A stretch of 52,277 nt of DNA. Origin: an uncultured Clostridia bacterium (GTDB lineage: Bacteria; Bacillota; Clostridia; Oscillospirales; Oscillospiraceae). The translations under genes and the position numbers were made by a program. Location: the NCBI GenBank assembly GCA_947365965.1, contig CANAZG010000011.1, positions 1 to 52,277 of the forward strand, in the 5' to 3' direction. The notes under the pieces were generated by a model. That model saw only the letters and a list, made by a program, of their open reading frames with translations. It was not told the origin of the DNA and made no database searches. Shown here one piece after another: positions 24,087-32,634 of this stretch. Within the stretch, counting starts at the first letter, position 1. Each line of letters begins with the position of its first letter.

Positions 24087-25085
24087 TTACTTCAGGCTCT
24101 CGGCAACCGCCACGGCCACAGCCACGGTAGCGCCCACCATGGGGTTGTTGCCCATGCCGAGGAAGCCCATCATCTCCACGTGGGCGGGCACGGAGCTGGA
24201 ACCGGCGAACTGGGCGTCAGAGTGCATCCGGCCCATGGTGTCGGTCATGCCGTAGCTGGCGGGGCCGGCGGCCATGTTGTCCGGGTGAAGGGTGCGGCCC
24301 GTGCCGCCGCCGGAGGCCACGGAGAAGTACTTCTTGCCCTGCTCCACGCACTCCTTCTTGTAGGTGCCCGCCACAGGGTGCTGGAACCGGGTGGGGTTAG
24401 TGGAGTTGCCGGTGATGGACACGTCCACGCCCTCCAGGTGCATGATGGCCACGCCCTCCCGGACGTCGTCCGCGCCGTAGCAGCGCACGTTGGCCCGCTC
24501 GCCCTCGCTGTAGCGGATCTCCTTGACCACGTTCACCTTGCCGGAGCCGTAGTCGAACTGGGTCTGGACATAGGTGAAGCCGTTGATGCGGCTGATGATC
24601 TGGGCGGCGTCCTTGCCCAGGCCGTTGAGGATGACCCGCAGGGGCTCCTTGCGGGCCTTGTTGGCGTTCTTGACAATGCCGATGGCGCCCTCGGCGGCGG
24701 CGAAGGACTCGTGGCCCGCCAGGAAGGCGAAGCACTTGCTCTCGTCGCTCAGGAGCATGGCGCCCAGGTTGCCGTGGCCCAGGCCCACCTTGCGGTCGTC
24801 GGCCACGCTGCCGTCGATGCAGAAGGCCTGCAGGCCCTCGCCGATGGCCGTGGCAGCCTCGGCGGCGGTCTGGACGTTCTTCTTCAGCGCGATGGCCGCG
24901 CCCACCAAGTAGGCCCAGCAGGCGTTCTCAAAGCAGATGGGCTGGATGCCCTTGACGATCTCATAGGGATCAAAGCCCTTGTCCTGGCAGATCTTGCGGC
25001 ACTCCTCCACATCCTTGATGCCGTACTGAGCGAGGACGCCGCTGATCTTGTCGATTCTTCTCTCGTAGCTTTCAAACAGAGCCAT
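24087..25085 (-). CDS. GGGtGRT protein (function unknown)
   Basis: 332-residue protein of the family named after its motif, here ASGGGTGRTLHPDN near residue 255. Other marked features are GLGHGNLGAMLLSDESKCFAF, an internal alanine-rich helical segment, and the C-terminal GFLGMGNNPMVGATVAVAVAV. The family is found in anaerobes, nearly always beside a NifU-like scaffold gene, as here (the scaffold gene ends 18 bases upstream). This context suggests a role with iron-sulfur clusters or redox cofactors, but no activity is established to my knowledge. Soluble, cytosolic; ribosome site AGGAGG. Confidence 0.85.
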   Translation of the reverse strand: MALFESYERRIDKISGVLAQYGIKDVEECRKICQDKGFDPYEIVKGIQPICFENACWAYLVGAAIALKKNVQTAAEAATAIGEGLQAFCIDGSVADDRKVGLGHGNLGAMLLSDESKCFAFLAGHESFAAAEGAIGIVKNANKARKEPLRVILNGLGKDAAQIISRINGFTYVQTQFDYGSGKVNVVKEIRYSEGERANVRCYGADDVREGVAIMHLEGVDVSITGNSTNPTRFQHPVAGTYKKECVEQGKKYFSVASGGGTGRTLHPDNMAAGPASYGMTDTMGRMHSDAQFAGSSSVPAHVEMMGFLGMGNNPMVGATVAVAVAVAESLK

Positions 25086-25103
25086 TATTTTTGTCCTCCT
25101 CTC

Positions 25104-25796
25104 TTATTCGTGCCGGGGGTCAATATACTTGACAGCGGCGTCAAACTGACCGTAGTGTCCCTTGGCCTTCTCCAGGGCGGTGTTGGCGTCGTCGCCCTTC
25201 TTGATGAAGTCCATCATCTTGCCCAGGTTCACGAACTCGTAGCCGATGACCTCGTCGTCCTTGTTCAGGGCCATGCGGGTGCAGTAGCCCTCGGCCATCT
25301 CCAGGTAGCGGGGGCCCTTGGAGTGGGTGGCGAACATGGTGCCCACCTGGCTCCTCAGGCCCTTGCCCAGGTCCTCCAGGCTGGCGCCCACGGCCAGACC
25401 GCCCTCGGAGAAAGCGGACTGAGTGCGGCCATAGACGATCTGGAGGAACAGCTCCCGCATGGCGGTGTTGATGGCGTCGCACACCAGATCGGTGTTCAGA
25501 GCCTCCAGAATGGTCTTGCCGATGAGGATCTCGCTGGCCATGGCGGCGGAGTGGGTCATGCCGGAGCAGCCCAGGGTCTCCACCAGGGCCTCCTGGATGA
25601 CGCCCTCCTTGACGTTGAGGGTGAGCTTGCACGCGCCCTGCTGGGGAGCGCACCAGCCCACGCCGTGGGTGAGGCCGGAGATGTCCTTGATCTCCTTGGC
25701 CTGGACCCACTTGCCCTCCTCGGGGATGGGGGCGGGGCCGTGGTATGCGCCCTTGGCGACGGGGCACATGTGCTGAACTTCGGTAGAATAGATCAT
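25104..25796 (-). CDS. NifU-like iron-sulfur cluster scaffold protein
   Basis: 230-residue cytosolic protein with an IscU/NifU-type fold signature in the middle (LVETLGCSGMTHSAAMASEILIGKTILEAL). Cysteines lie at 11, 49, 56 and 77 and are candidate cluster ligands. It is longer than classical IscU (about 125 residues), with an N-terminal extension MCPVAKGAYHGPAPIP and a C-terminal helical region. It is the first gene of the operon with the GGGtGRT gene. It has its own promoter at 25893-25921 and a leader of about 90 bases. No cysteine desulfurase lies nearby. Confidence 0.82.
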   Translation of the reverse strand: MIYSTEVQHMCPVAKGAYHGPAPIPEEGKWVQAKEIKDISGLTHGVGWCAPQQGACKLTLNVKEGVIQEALVETLGCSGMTHSAAMASEILIGKTILEALNTDLVCDAINTAMRELFLQIVYGRTQSAFSEGGLAVGASLEDLGKGLRSQVGTMFATHSKGPRYLEMAEGYCTRMALNKDDEVIGYEFVNLGKMMDFIKKGDDANTALEKAKGHYGQFDAAVKYIDPRHE

Positions 25797-25892
25797 GCAA
25801 ATCTTCCTTTCCTTTTATTTGAACAGTCGCGGGGCAAAGCAATCGACTCATGCTTCTCTTACGAATGCTCCGGACAGGGTCCGGACCTCTCA

Positions 25893-25921
25893 ATTATAGG
25901 GAAAACCGGGGCCGTTGTCAA
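25893..25921 (-). promoter_or_regulatory. Promoter of the NifU-like/GGGtGRT operon
   Basis: Minus strand -35 TTGACA (25916-25921), 17-base spacer, -10 TATAAT (25893-25898): a consensus promoter. The leader contains a small hairpin CCGGAC / GTCCGG. Confidence 0.88.
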
Positions 25922-26039
25922 GAACGGGGGAGGAATCTTAGGGCCGCTCAGTGCCGGCTGACAAAAGGATTCGTCAAAATATCTAAAAAAGAGCGCAGCT
26001 TCCCCTTGCAGGCGGCCCGGCAGGCTGGAGACGGGGCCT

Positions 26040-26432
26040 CTATTCAATGATTTTCCGATCCCCAAAATACTGCGTCAGGATCAGGATCAAAGCGGCTCCC
26101 GCAAGGATTCCATCCATCACCCCGGCAGGCAGTAAAAACATCATCAAGGCAATGGTAATCACACAGTTGATCGCGGACAATACGAGTCCCCACAGTCTGT
26201 TTCGCAGCAGGCCAATTGCGCCAAAGAGTCTGAGAACTCCATATATTGCGCCCATAACCATCATCATATAGAGATTATCCTGAAAATATGGGAGCTTGAA
26301 TTGAAAATATTGGCTAATATCCAATTGGTCAGTTTTCACAAGGAGAGCCGGTATCATGCAGAGAGCTCCGCCGAGTTCCATGATCCCCCCATGCACGATC
26401 ATGAGCCATGCAGCAATTTTGTATTTCCTCAT
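26040..26432 (-). CDS. Small four-helix membrane protein, unknown
   Basis: 131 residues with four hydrophobic stretches (WLMIVHGGIMELGGALCMI, MMMVMGAIYGVLRLFGAIG, LWGLVLSAINCVITIALMM, GILAGAALILIL). The start is the ATG at 26430-26432 (MRKYKIAAW), because the promoter -10 at 26469-26474 lies inside any longer frame and GGAGGT sits before this ATG. Codon use is more AT-rich than the flanks. The family is not recognised; it resembles small DoxX/DUF-type membrane proteins only in size and topology. It stands alone. Confidence 0.7.
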   Translation of the reverse strand: MRKYKIAAWLMIVHGGIMELGGALCMIPALLVKTDQLDISQYFQFKLPYFQDNLYMMMVMGAIYGVLRLFGAIGLLRNRLWGLVLSAINCVITIALMMFLLPAGVMDGILAGAALILILTQYFGDRKIIE

Positions 26433-26468
26433 CAGTCCCGCACCTCCAGATTCGTATTTGCCGAACTG

Positions 26469-26497
26469 ATTATAGCACACGCCGGTTAGTGCATCAA
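26469..26497 (-). promoter_or_regulatory. Promoter of the small membrane protein
   Basis: Minus strand -35 TTGATG (26492-26497), 17-base spacer, -10 TATAAT (26469-26474). Confidence 0.7.
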
Positions 26498-26587
26498 CCG
26501 GATTTTGCAGAAACCGCGGCGGTCATATCCGAATAACGGCCTTCTCCGTATTTTGCAGGACCTGCTCCGAAAAATCGGCAAACAGAC

Positions 26588-26615
26588 TTGACTTTTTTCG
26601 CTTTTGCGGTATTAT
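26588..26615 (+). promoter_or_regulatory. Promoter of tRNA-Ser
   Basis: TTGACT (26588-26593), 16-base spacer, TATTAT (26610-26615), 50 bases before the tRNA. Confidence 0.65.
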
Positions 26616-26664
26616 TATAGATGTTCTGTCAAGCGCCGGCGGGCTGTGCGGCAGAGCCAGACAC

Positions 26665-26753
26665 GCAGCGGTATCGAAGTGGTCATAACGGGGCTGACTC
26701 GAAATCAGTTTGGGAGCAATCCCACGTGGGTTCGAATCCCACCCGCTGCGCCA
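26665..26753 (+). tRNA. tRNA-Ser (anticodon CGA), CCA encoded
   Basis: Acceptor GCAGCGG / CCGCTGC, anticodon loop CTCGAAA in stem CTGA / TCAG, a long class II variable arm (TGGGAGCAATCCCA), T-loop GTTCGAATC, discriminator G typical of tRNA-Ser, and encoded CCA. No 3' duplicate of it is visible nearby. Confidence 0.95.
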
Positions 26754-26845
26754 TGATCAGTTGATAAATCCAGTGGCGTAACCGTGCCCATGGGTTTGTC
26801 AACTTTTCTTTTATTCATAAGCCCCGTACTGAAGAGTAAAACGCT

Positions 26846-29800
26846 ATGAAACTCAAATTCAAGCATCAGGACTTTCAGACCGCCGCCGTTGACGCGGTCT
26901 GTTCCCTCTTTGAGGGGCAGCGGCGGACCGCCGCCGCCTTCGACCTGGAGCGCGGCAGCGGCCAGACAGCCATGCAGACGGAGTACGGCGTTGGAAACGC
27001 CCTGCAAATCAGCGCCTCGGCCCTGCTGGCCAACATGCGGGCGGTCCAGAGGCGGAATAATCTGCCCCAGACCGACGATCTGTCCGGCAATCAGTTCTCC
27101 ATTGAGATGGAGACCGGCACCGGCAAGACCTACGTCTACACCAAGACAATCTTTGAGCTGCACAGGCAGTACGGCTTTACCAAGTTCATCATTGTCGTGC
27201 CGTCCATCGCCGTCCGGGAGGGCGTGTACAAGTCTTTACAGATCACCCGGGAGCACTTTGCCGCCCTCTACGAGAACACCCCCTGCCGGTATTTTATCTA
27301 CCAGTCCGCCAAGCTCTCCGACGTGCGCCAGTTCGCCACCAGCAGCGGCATTGAGATCATGATTATCAACATTGACGCCTTCCGCAAGGCGGAGAACGTC
27401 ATCAACCAGCAGCAGGACCGGCTTAACGGCGCCGCGGCCATTCGCTACATCCAGGATACCCGCCCGGTTGTCGTCATTGACGAGCCCCAGAGCGTGGACA
27501 ACACGCAGAAGGCCAGGGACGCCGTCGCGGCCCTCAACCCCCTGTGCGTGCTCCGGTACTCCGCCACCCACCGGAAGAAGGTGAACCTGCTCTACCGCCT
27601 GACCCCGGTGGACGCCTGCCAGATGGGGCTGGTCAAGCAGATCTGCGTGTCCTCCAACCAGGTGGCCGACGGGTTCAACCGGCCCTATATCCGGCTGCTG
27701 TCCGTCTCCCGGGAGAAGGGCTTCCAGGCCCGGGTGGAGCTGGACATCAAGGGCAAAAACGGCCGCGTCTCCCGCCGGGCAAGGAATGTCCGGCAGGGGA
27801 CGGATTTGTGCAGGCTGTCCGGGGGGCGGGAGCTGTACGAGGGCTATGTGCTGTCGGGGATCGACTGCACCCCTGGTATGGAGCAGATCGAGTTTGCCAA
27901 CACCGAGGCGCTGCCCCTGGGCAGGGCCATTGGCGACGTGGACGAGAATCTGGTCAAACGGGCTCAGATTCGCCGGACCATTGAGGCTCACCTGGACAAG
28001 GAGCTGCGGTACACGGAGAAGGGGATCAAGGTGCTGTCCCTGTTCTTTATTGACGAGGTGAAGAAGTACCGGAGCGAGGACGGCGGCAAGGGGATCTACG
28101 CCCGGATGTTTGAGGAGCTGTACGGCCAGCTGCTGGCCCTGCCCAGGTACGCGCCCCTGCGGGAGCGCTTTCCGGCGGAGGCCGCCGCAGTCCATGACGG
28201 CTATTTCTCCCAGGACAGGAGGGGCAACTACAAGAACACCCGGGGCGACACCCGGGACGACTCCGACGCCTACAGCACCATCATGCGGGACAAGGAGTGG
28301 CTGCTGTCCTTTGCCTGCCCTCTGCGGTTCATCTTCTCCCACTCCGCGCTGAAGGAGGGGTGGGATAACCCCAATGTGTTCCAGGTCTGCACGCTGATGG
28401 ACCAGAAGAGCGTCCTGACGGCCCGGCAGAAGATTGGACGCGGCCTGCGGCTCTGCGTGGACCAGAACGGGGAGCGGATCGAGGACCGGAACATCAACCT
28501 CCTCCACGTCATGGCCAACGAGAGCTTTGCCGAGTTTGCCGGCGCTCTCCAGCGGGAGATGGAGGAGGAGACCGGCGTCAGGTTCGGCATTTTGCAGCTG
28601 GACCTGTTCAGCGGCCTGGCCTATACGGAGACGGAGACCGTGGAGAGGCCCCTGAGCGAGGAGCAGGCCCGGCTGGTCCTGGCCAAGGCCGTCTCTCCCC
28701 AAGGGGACAACGCCCTGCCCAGGGAGCTGGAGGCGGTCCGGGAGCGGGTGGCGGCCATGGTGAGAGAGCAGGGGGAGCCCCCCGCTGCCGCCCTTGCCGC
28801 CCTCACCTATACGGCGGAGGTCCGGCAGGAGAAATCGGTCACCTATGAGGACGCCCGGGCGCTGCTGGCCCACTTCGAGCGGAAGGGGTATATCACCGGG
28901 TCCGGCAGGATCACGGACGCCATGAGGGCGGCCCTCCAGTCCGGGACCCTGGCGCTGCCCCGGGCGCTGGAGGGGGCGCGGCCCCAGCTGGAGCGGGCCA
29001 TCCGCCGGGCGGACGCGAGACCGCCGGTGTGGGACGGGGCCCGGGACGTGCGGGTGCGGCTGAAAAAGGACGTGCTGGCCTCCCCGGTGTTTTTGGCGCT
29101 CTGGGACAGGATCAGGCAGAAGACGGTGTACCGGGTGGAGATCGACGAGGCGGCGCTGATCCGCCGCAGCGCCCAGGGACTGGCGCGGATGGAGCCCATT
29201 CCCAAGGCCCGGATCGTGACCCAGACGGCCAGCATCCATATCGACAGCCCGGGCGTGAGCTACACCGAGCGGGGCATCCGGACCATGGATGTGGAGGACA
29301 GCGGCATCCTTCTGCCCAACGCGCTGGCGGCCATCGGGGAACAGGCGCTGGTCAAGCGGTCCACGGTGTACGAGATATGCAGGCGCAGCGGCCGGGCCCA
29401 GGACCTTCTGAACAATCCCCAGATGTTCATTGAGCAGGCGGCGGGCGTCATCCGGCAGGTGCGGCAGTCCCTGGCTGTGGATGGGATCCGCTACCAGAGG
29501 CTGGAGGGCGAGGTCTATCAGGCGCGGGCGGTCTTTGACGCGGAGGAGCTGACCGCCAACCTGGACAGAAATGCCGTGGCGGTGGAGCACAGCGTCTACG
29601 ACCACATCATCTGCGACAGCGCGGTGGAGCGCCGCTTTGCCCTGGCGCTGGACCGGGACCCGGACGTAAAGCTGTTCCTCAAGCTGCCCCGGTCCTTCAC
29701 CGTGGACACGCCGGCTGGCTGCTACAGCCCCGATTGGGCGGTCTGCGTGGAGGAGGAGGGGGGAGAGATGTCGTACCTTGTGATCGAGACCAAGGGCAGC

Positions 29801-29935
29801 AGCGACCAGCTGGAGCTGCGCCCCAGGGAGGATCTGAAGCTCCGCTGCGGCAGGATGCACTTCCAGTGCCTGGGTACGGGTGTGGAGCTCCATGGCCCGG
29901 TCGCCGACTGGCGGGCGTTCAGGAGCAGAGGCTAG
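26846..29935 (+). CDS. Type III restriction enzyme Res subunit (helicase-nuclease), orphan
   Basis: 1029-residue SF2 ATPase and nuclease of type III restriction systems. Walker A is ETGTGKT (89-95), motif II DEPQ (212-215), motif III RYSATH, and motif VI ARQKIGRGLRL near 530. The C-terminal PD-(D/E)xK-like nuclease reads CYSPDWAV...YLVIETKGSSD. The length is normal for Res. Its Mod methyltransferase partner, needed for recognition, is not next to it: upstream is tRNA-Ser and downstream is the gap terminator. The ribosome site is weak (GAAGAG). It is GC-rich like the chromosome. It may work with a Mod encoded elsewhere, be a Mod-independent defence nuclease, or be a relic. The frame is intact over its whole length. 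Confidence 0.87.
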   Translation: MKLKFKHQDFQTAAVDAVCSLFEGQRRTAAAFDLERGSGQTAMQTEYGVGNALQISASALLANMRAVQRRNNLPQTDDLSGNQFSIEMETGTGKTYVYTKTIFELHRQYGFTKFIIVVPSIAVREGVYKSLQITREHFAALYENTPCRYFIYQSAKLSDVRQFATSSGIEIMIINIDAFRKAENVINQQQDRLNGAAAIRYIQDTRPVVVIDEPQSVDNTQKARDAVAALNPLCVLRYSATHRKKVNLLYRLTPVDACQMGLVKQICVSSNQVADGFNRPYIRLLSVSREKGFQARVELDIKGKNGRVSRRARNVRQGTDLCRLSGGRELYEGYVLSGIDCTPGMEQIEFANTEALPLGRAIGDVDENLVKRAQIRRTIEAHLDKELRYTEKGIKVLSLFFIDEVKKYRSEDGGKGIYARMFEELYGQLLALPRYAPLRERFPAEAAAVHDGYFSQDRRGNYKNTRGDTRDDSDAYSTIMRDKEWLLSFACPLRFIFSHSALKEGWDNPNVFQVCTLMDQKSVLTARQKIGRGLRLCVDQNGERIEDRNINLLHVMANESFAEFAGALQREMEEETGVRFGILQLDLFSGLAYTETETVERPLSEEQARLVLAKAVSPQGDNALPRELEAVRERVAAMVREQGEPPAAALAALTYTAEVRQEKSVTYEDARALLAHFERKGYITGSGRITDAMRAALQSGTLALPRALEGARPQLERAIRRADARPPVWDGARDVRVRLKKDVLASPVFLALWDRIRQKTVYRVEIDEAALIRRSAQGLARMEPIPKARIVTQTASIHIDSPGVSYTERGIRTMDVEDSGILLPNALAAIGEQALVKRSTVYEICRRSGRAQDLLNNPQMFIEQAAGVIRQVRQSLAVDGIRYQRLEGEVYQARAVFDAEELTANLDRNAVAVEHSVYDHIICDSAVERRFALALDRDPDVKLFLKLPRSFTVDTPAGCYSPDWAVCVEEEGGEMSYLVIETKGSSDQLELRPREDLKLRCGRMHFQCLGTGVELHGPVADWRAFRSRG

Positions 29936-30054
29936 GGCTGACGCCGGATCCCCGACGGGGGGGGGGTCAGACGCGGTCCGGGCGTTGACCGCGCCTGTTA
30001 TCCGAATTTGTCAGAACGATTTGCCCACCTGGGAGAATCAGCCTTCGGCGGGAG

Positions 30055-30097
30055 AAAAAACCGCTCCCCCTCGAGATGCCTCGAGGGGGAGCGGTTC
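30055..30097 (-). terminator. Original gap terminator, now separated from gap
   Basis: Perfect 14-bp stem CCGCTCCCCCTCGA / TCGAGGGGGAGCGG with a U-tract on the minus strand. It lies 32 bases beyond the stop codon of the gap remnant and points the same way, so it is best read as the terminator of gap before the element inserted. Confidence 0.85.
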
Positions 30098-30126
30098 TCT
30101 ATTGATGGCGCAGGAGCGGTTCGCGC

Positions 30127-30326
<200 letters not shown>

Positions 30327-30390
30327 TTACTCCACCAGCGGAGCAACATAAGATGCACTAAAATAAAGTTTATTCCACCAGCAGGGGACT

Positions 30391-30951
30391 CTAAAGGCCT
30401 TTTTCTTTCACCCGCCGATAGAATGTATTCGGCTTTAGCCCCACCTCCTGCATGGCGGAGGTGGCGGTAATCTCTCCCGCCCTCCAACGTGTGCAAACCT
30501 TTTTGAATTGTGTTTCGTCCACGTCTAGCGGCTTGCGGCCTTTGTACTTGCCCGCACCTTTGGCTATCTCTATGCCCTCCCGCTGACGCTCCAAAATGTT
30601 CTCCCGCTCCAATTCAGCCAATGCGCCGAACACTGTAAGCATGAACCGCCCTTGCGGGGTGGTAGTGTCGATGTTCTCTTTCAAGCTGACAAATTCAACT
30701 TGCCGCGCTGTCAGGTCTGACACGATGGAAAGGAGGTCGCGGGTATTCCGGGCAATGCGGGATATGCTCTCGACAATCACAATGTCCCCGGCGCGGACAA
30801 AGCCCATCATTTCCTTGAACGCGGCCCGGTCTGTGTTCTTGCCGCTGGCCTTGTCAATAAACAGCTTTTCGGCCTGCTGTTCCTCCATCATTTTCAGTTG
30901 CCGCGCTTCATTCTGTTCGATGGTGGAACATCGTACATAGCCAACCCGCAT
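30391..30951 (-). CDS. Serine recombinase (resolvase/invertase family)
   Basis: 186-residue small serine recombinase. The start is the ATG at 30949-30951 (MRVGYVRCST) with ribosome site AAGGGGG. Catalytic Ser9 sits in YVRCSTxxQ. The family motifs IVIVESISRIARNTRDLL, NIDTTTPQGRFMLTVFGALAELERE and the helix E region follow, and a C-terminal HTH ends TFYRRVKEKGL. Such enzymes act as resolvases or invertases at short dimer sites. The element already has a tyrosine integrase, so this one may resolve dimers or invert a segment rather than integrate. Intact. The stretch 29936-30390 otherwise holds the gap terminator, the gap remnant and short AT-rich element DNA. Confidence 0.93.
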   Translation of the reverse strand: MRVGYVRCSTIEQNEARQLKMMEEQQAEKLFIDKASGKNTDRAAFKEMMGFVRAGDIVIVESISRIARNTRDLLSIVSDLTARQVEFVSLKENIDTTTPQGRFMLTVFGALAELERENILERQREGIEIAKGAGKYKGRKPLDVDETQFKKVCTRWRAGEITATSAMQEVGLKPNTFYRRVKEKGL

Positions 30952-31027
30952 GAGCCGCGCCCCCTTTGCTGTATCTGCTACTATTCTACCACAAAGCGCG
31001 GAGTATGTCAATAGGATATGCAAAATA

Positions 31028-31043
31028 TTTGAAATATTTCAAA
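31028..31043. promoter_or_regulatory. Perfect 16-bp palindrome upstream of the serine recombinase
   Basis: TTTGAAATATTTCAAA, about 80 bases before the recombinase start. Candidate operator or recombination half-site. The rest of 30952-31167 holds one imperfect hairpin (about 31129-31161). Confidence 0.45.
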
Positions 31044-31167
31044 AATACAATACAAATCCGTGTGACACAGAAAAGCGGTCTGTTTCGATGTATCATTAGG
31101 GTGTAGCCTATTGACACAGCCAAGAGGAAAAGCGCATAGATTTTTTAGGTCTGTGCGCTTTGGAATA

Positions 31168-31199
31168 GAGGAGGGCCGGGAACAATCCCGGCCCTCCTC
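31168..31199 (-). terminator. Terminator-like hairpin of the three-gene operon
   Basis: Perfect 13-bp stem GAGGAGGGCCGGG / CCCGGCCCTCCTC, eight bases beyond the stop of the Ig-like protein gene. No strong U-tract. Confidence 0.7.
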
Positions 31200-31206
31200 G
31201 TTCAAT

Positions 31207-32046
31207 TTAGCTGTATGAATCAAACCCAAGATCAGCATACGTATATCCATTTGGTTCAAGTACCTCTTGGTAGACTTTGGTTAACATAGTTCGAACCTTT
31301 GCTGTATAAACAGCATCGCTGTCAGGGGCATCCCAAGTGTTATTTTTCCATCGGCTATTACTATCGCAATAATACGAAACAATATCTGTATTTGAAGTTA
31401 ATGTTGCGGCATTTATGGAATAGAGTGTATGGACGGTTGTGCTACCGTATGTCCGTTCCAAACTGCCATCGTAGTCACCAGTAAGTAAACTTGGTATGAC
31501 AATCGTAGCGGGGTCTTTTCCATCAGATGTATTCATTATGTACAGAGCATCTTCAGCGCTAAGATAAGCAATTCCAATACTAATAGTAGCCCCACTTGGT
31601 GCAAGATAGTTTCCAACCGTATAACCTTCTGCTGAACTACCTAATTTCTTCAAATAATCAAAAGCGGTTGGCTTAACAGTTACCAAACATTCATCAATCT
31701 TACCATTAGAAGTAGCCACCGCTATTACTGCTTCACCTTCGCTAATGCCAATGACCTCACCACTTTCGCTAACTTTGGCGATGGATGGATTGGATGATTG
31801 CCACTTAACCGATTTGTTTGTCGTATTGTTTGGCAGTACCACATAGTCCATTTTATGGGTGTCACCAGTCACTATTTCTATTGAGTCTTCAACAAACATA
31901 ATATCGGTGGCTGGTGTTCCGCGAACTATAAAGAACAAGACTGCTCCAACAACGGCCAGAATAACAGCCACAATGCCAATAGTTTTTTGAGGGCCTTTCT
32001 TTTTTTCGACTATGCTAGTATTCGCATTTGTGCGTTGTTCACTCAC
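31207..32046 (-). CDS. Membrane-anchored protein with bacterial Ig-like (BIG2) domain
   Basis: 279 residues. A short cytoplasmic N-terminus with KKKGPQK is followed by one membrane helix (about residues 23-43, IGIVAVILAVVGAVLFFIV). An extracytoplasmic BIG2-type domain spans about 50-125, with VVLPNNTTNKSVKWQSSNPSIAKVSESGEV and GISEGEAVIAVAT. A C-terminal domain of about 150 residues is not recognised. GTG start with ribosome site GGGAGGGG, overlapping the upstream gene by eight bases. BIG2 domains often mediate surface adhesion or scaffolding. Last gene of a three-gene element operon; a role in surface exclusion or host interaction is only a guess. Confidence 0.75.
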   Translation of the reverse strand: MSEQRTNANTSIVEKKKGPQKTIGIVAVILAVVGAVLFFIVRGTPATDIMFVEDSIEIVTGDTHKMDYVVLPNNTTNKSVKWQSSNPSIAKVSESGEVIGISEGEAVIAVATSNGKIDECLVTVKPTAFDYLKKLGSSAEGYTVGNYLAPSGATISIGIAYLSAEDALYIMNTSDGKDPATIVIPSLLTGDYDGSLERTYGSTTVHTLYSINAATLTSNTDIVSYYCDSNSRWKNNTWDAPDSDAVYTAKVRTMLTKVYQEVLEPNGYTYADLGFDSYS

Positions 32047-32368
32047 TTATACCCCTCCCTTGTTGCATAGATAAGGAATCATCCTGTCCTAATTTGTGAA
32101 TCGCAGCAATGATTAAACCACCTGTTATGCAAATCGTTCCCGCAACCATAAATCCCATAGAAAGGACAAAAAAGCCTGTAGCATAGTTTCCATTTATAAT
32201 GTAGTTATAAGCATCACCACCAACATAAGAATTTACATTGTTTGATGTGGTATACTCCGAATTATAGTAGTTAGTCATTTTGTCATACCCTTTATAGAGC
32301 ATGATACCAGACACAATATAGAGCACTACCGCAATGACAAACAGTGTTCTCTTAACAGAATTATTCAT
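32039..32368 (-). CDS. Small two-helix membrane protein, unknown
   Basis: 109 residues with hydrophobic segments at about 8-26 and 65-90, flanking a Tyr/Asn-rich exposed loop (NYYNSEYTTSNNVNSYVGG...). The ribosome site AGGAGGT is strong. It overlaps the HTH gene by eight bases and the Ig-like gene by eight bases, so the three are translationally coupled. The family is not recognised. The loop composition suggests an extracytoplasmic face interacting with the Ig-like partner, which is inference. Confidence 0.7.
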   Translation of the reverse strand: MNNSVKRTLFVIAVVLYIVSGIMLYKGYDKMTNYYNSEYTTSNNVNSYVGGDAYNYIINGNYATGFFVLSMGFMVAGTICITGGLIIAAIHKLGQDDSLSMQQGRGISE

Positions 32369-32549
32369 AAGCTACCTCCTGTTTCCTTGTGCTAAACGGG
32401 TTCGGAGTATCAGCGGGAATCCTCCACGGTTTTCCCGGCCCGTCCTGTTCTGCGCCCTTAACCTTTCCTTCCCGACACGCTTTTGTAATTGTAGCTTGTG
32501 AGCGTCCCCACTGTTCAGCCGCTTCACTCGTACCCATGTAGTTAGCCAT
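32361..32549 (-). CDS. Excisionase-like helix-turn-helix protein
   Basis: 62 residues: MANYMGTSEAAEQWGRSQATITKACREGKVKGAEQDG followed by the wing PGKPWRIPAD. This is the winged-helix layout of the excisionase/HTH_17 family (SEAA...W..S..TI...C..GK..GA...G..W.IP). It may act as a recombination directionality factor for the integrase or as a transcription factor for its operon. The ribosome site GAGGGGA lies five bases from ATG. First gene of the operon 32549-31207, divergent from the XRE gene at 32694. Confidence 0.78.
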   Translation of the reverse strand: MANYMGTSEAAEQWGRSQATITKACREGKVKGAEQDGPGKPWRIPADTPNPFSTRKQEVAYE

Positions 32550-32619
32550 GGAAATCCCCTCTCATGTTTTTCTGGAATATTGTCAGTATAGCAGGCTTAT
32601 CATCGAATGTCAACTATTT

Positions 32620-32634
32620 CAGGAATAATTCCTG
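32620..32634. promoter_or_regulatory. Palindromic operator between the divergent HTH and XRE genes
   Basis: CAGGAATAATTCCTG, a perfect 7-bp dyad about a central base. Related half-sites (CAGGAATACAGGAA) recur at about 32666-32679 before the XRE gene. Likely binding site of the XRE protein. Confidence 0.6.

Noticed and set aside
24180-25961. 593-codon frame opposite the NifU-like and GGGtGRT genes
   Set aside because: Spans two real genes and their promoter on the other strand; composition is that of an antisense shadow.
26665-26753. tRNA-Ser considered as an attachment site for the Res gene or the element
   Set aside because: No second copy of its 3' end is visible in the window, and the element's boundary repeats are clearly in gap.
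27236-29893. 885-codon frame opposite the type III Res gene
   Set aside because: Antisense shadow; no recognisable motif and no start signals, while Res has all helicase motifs.
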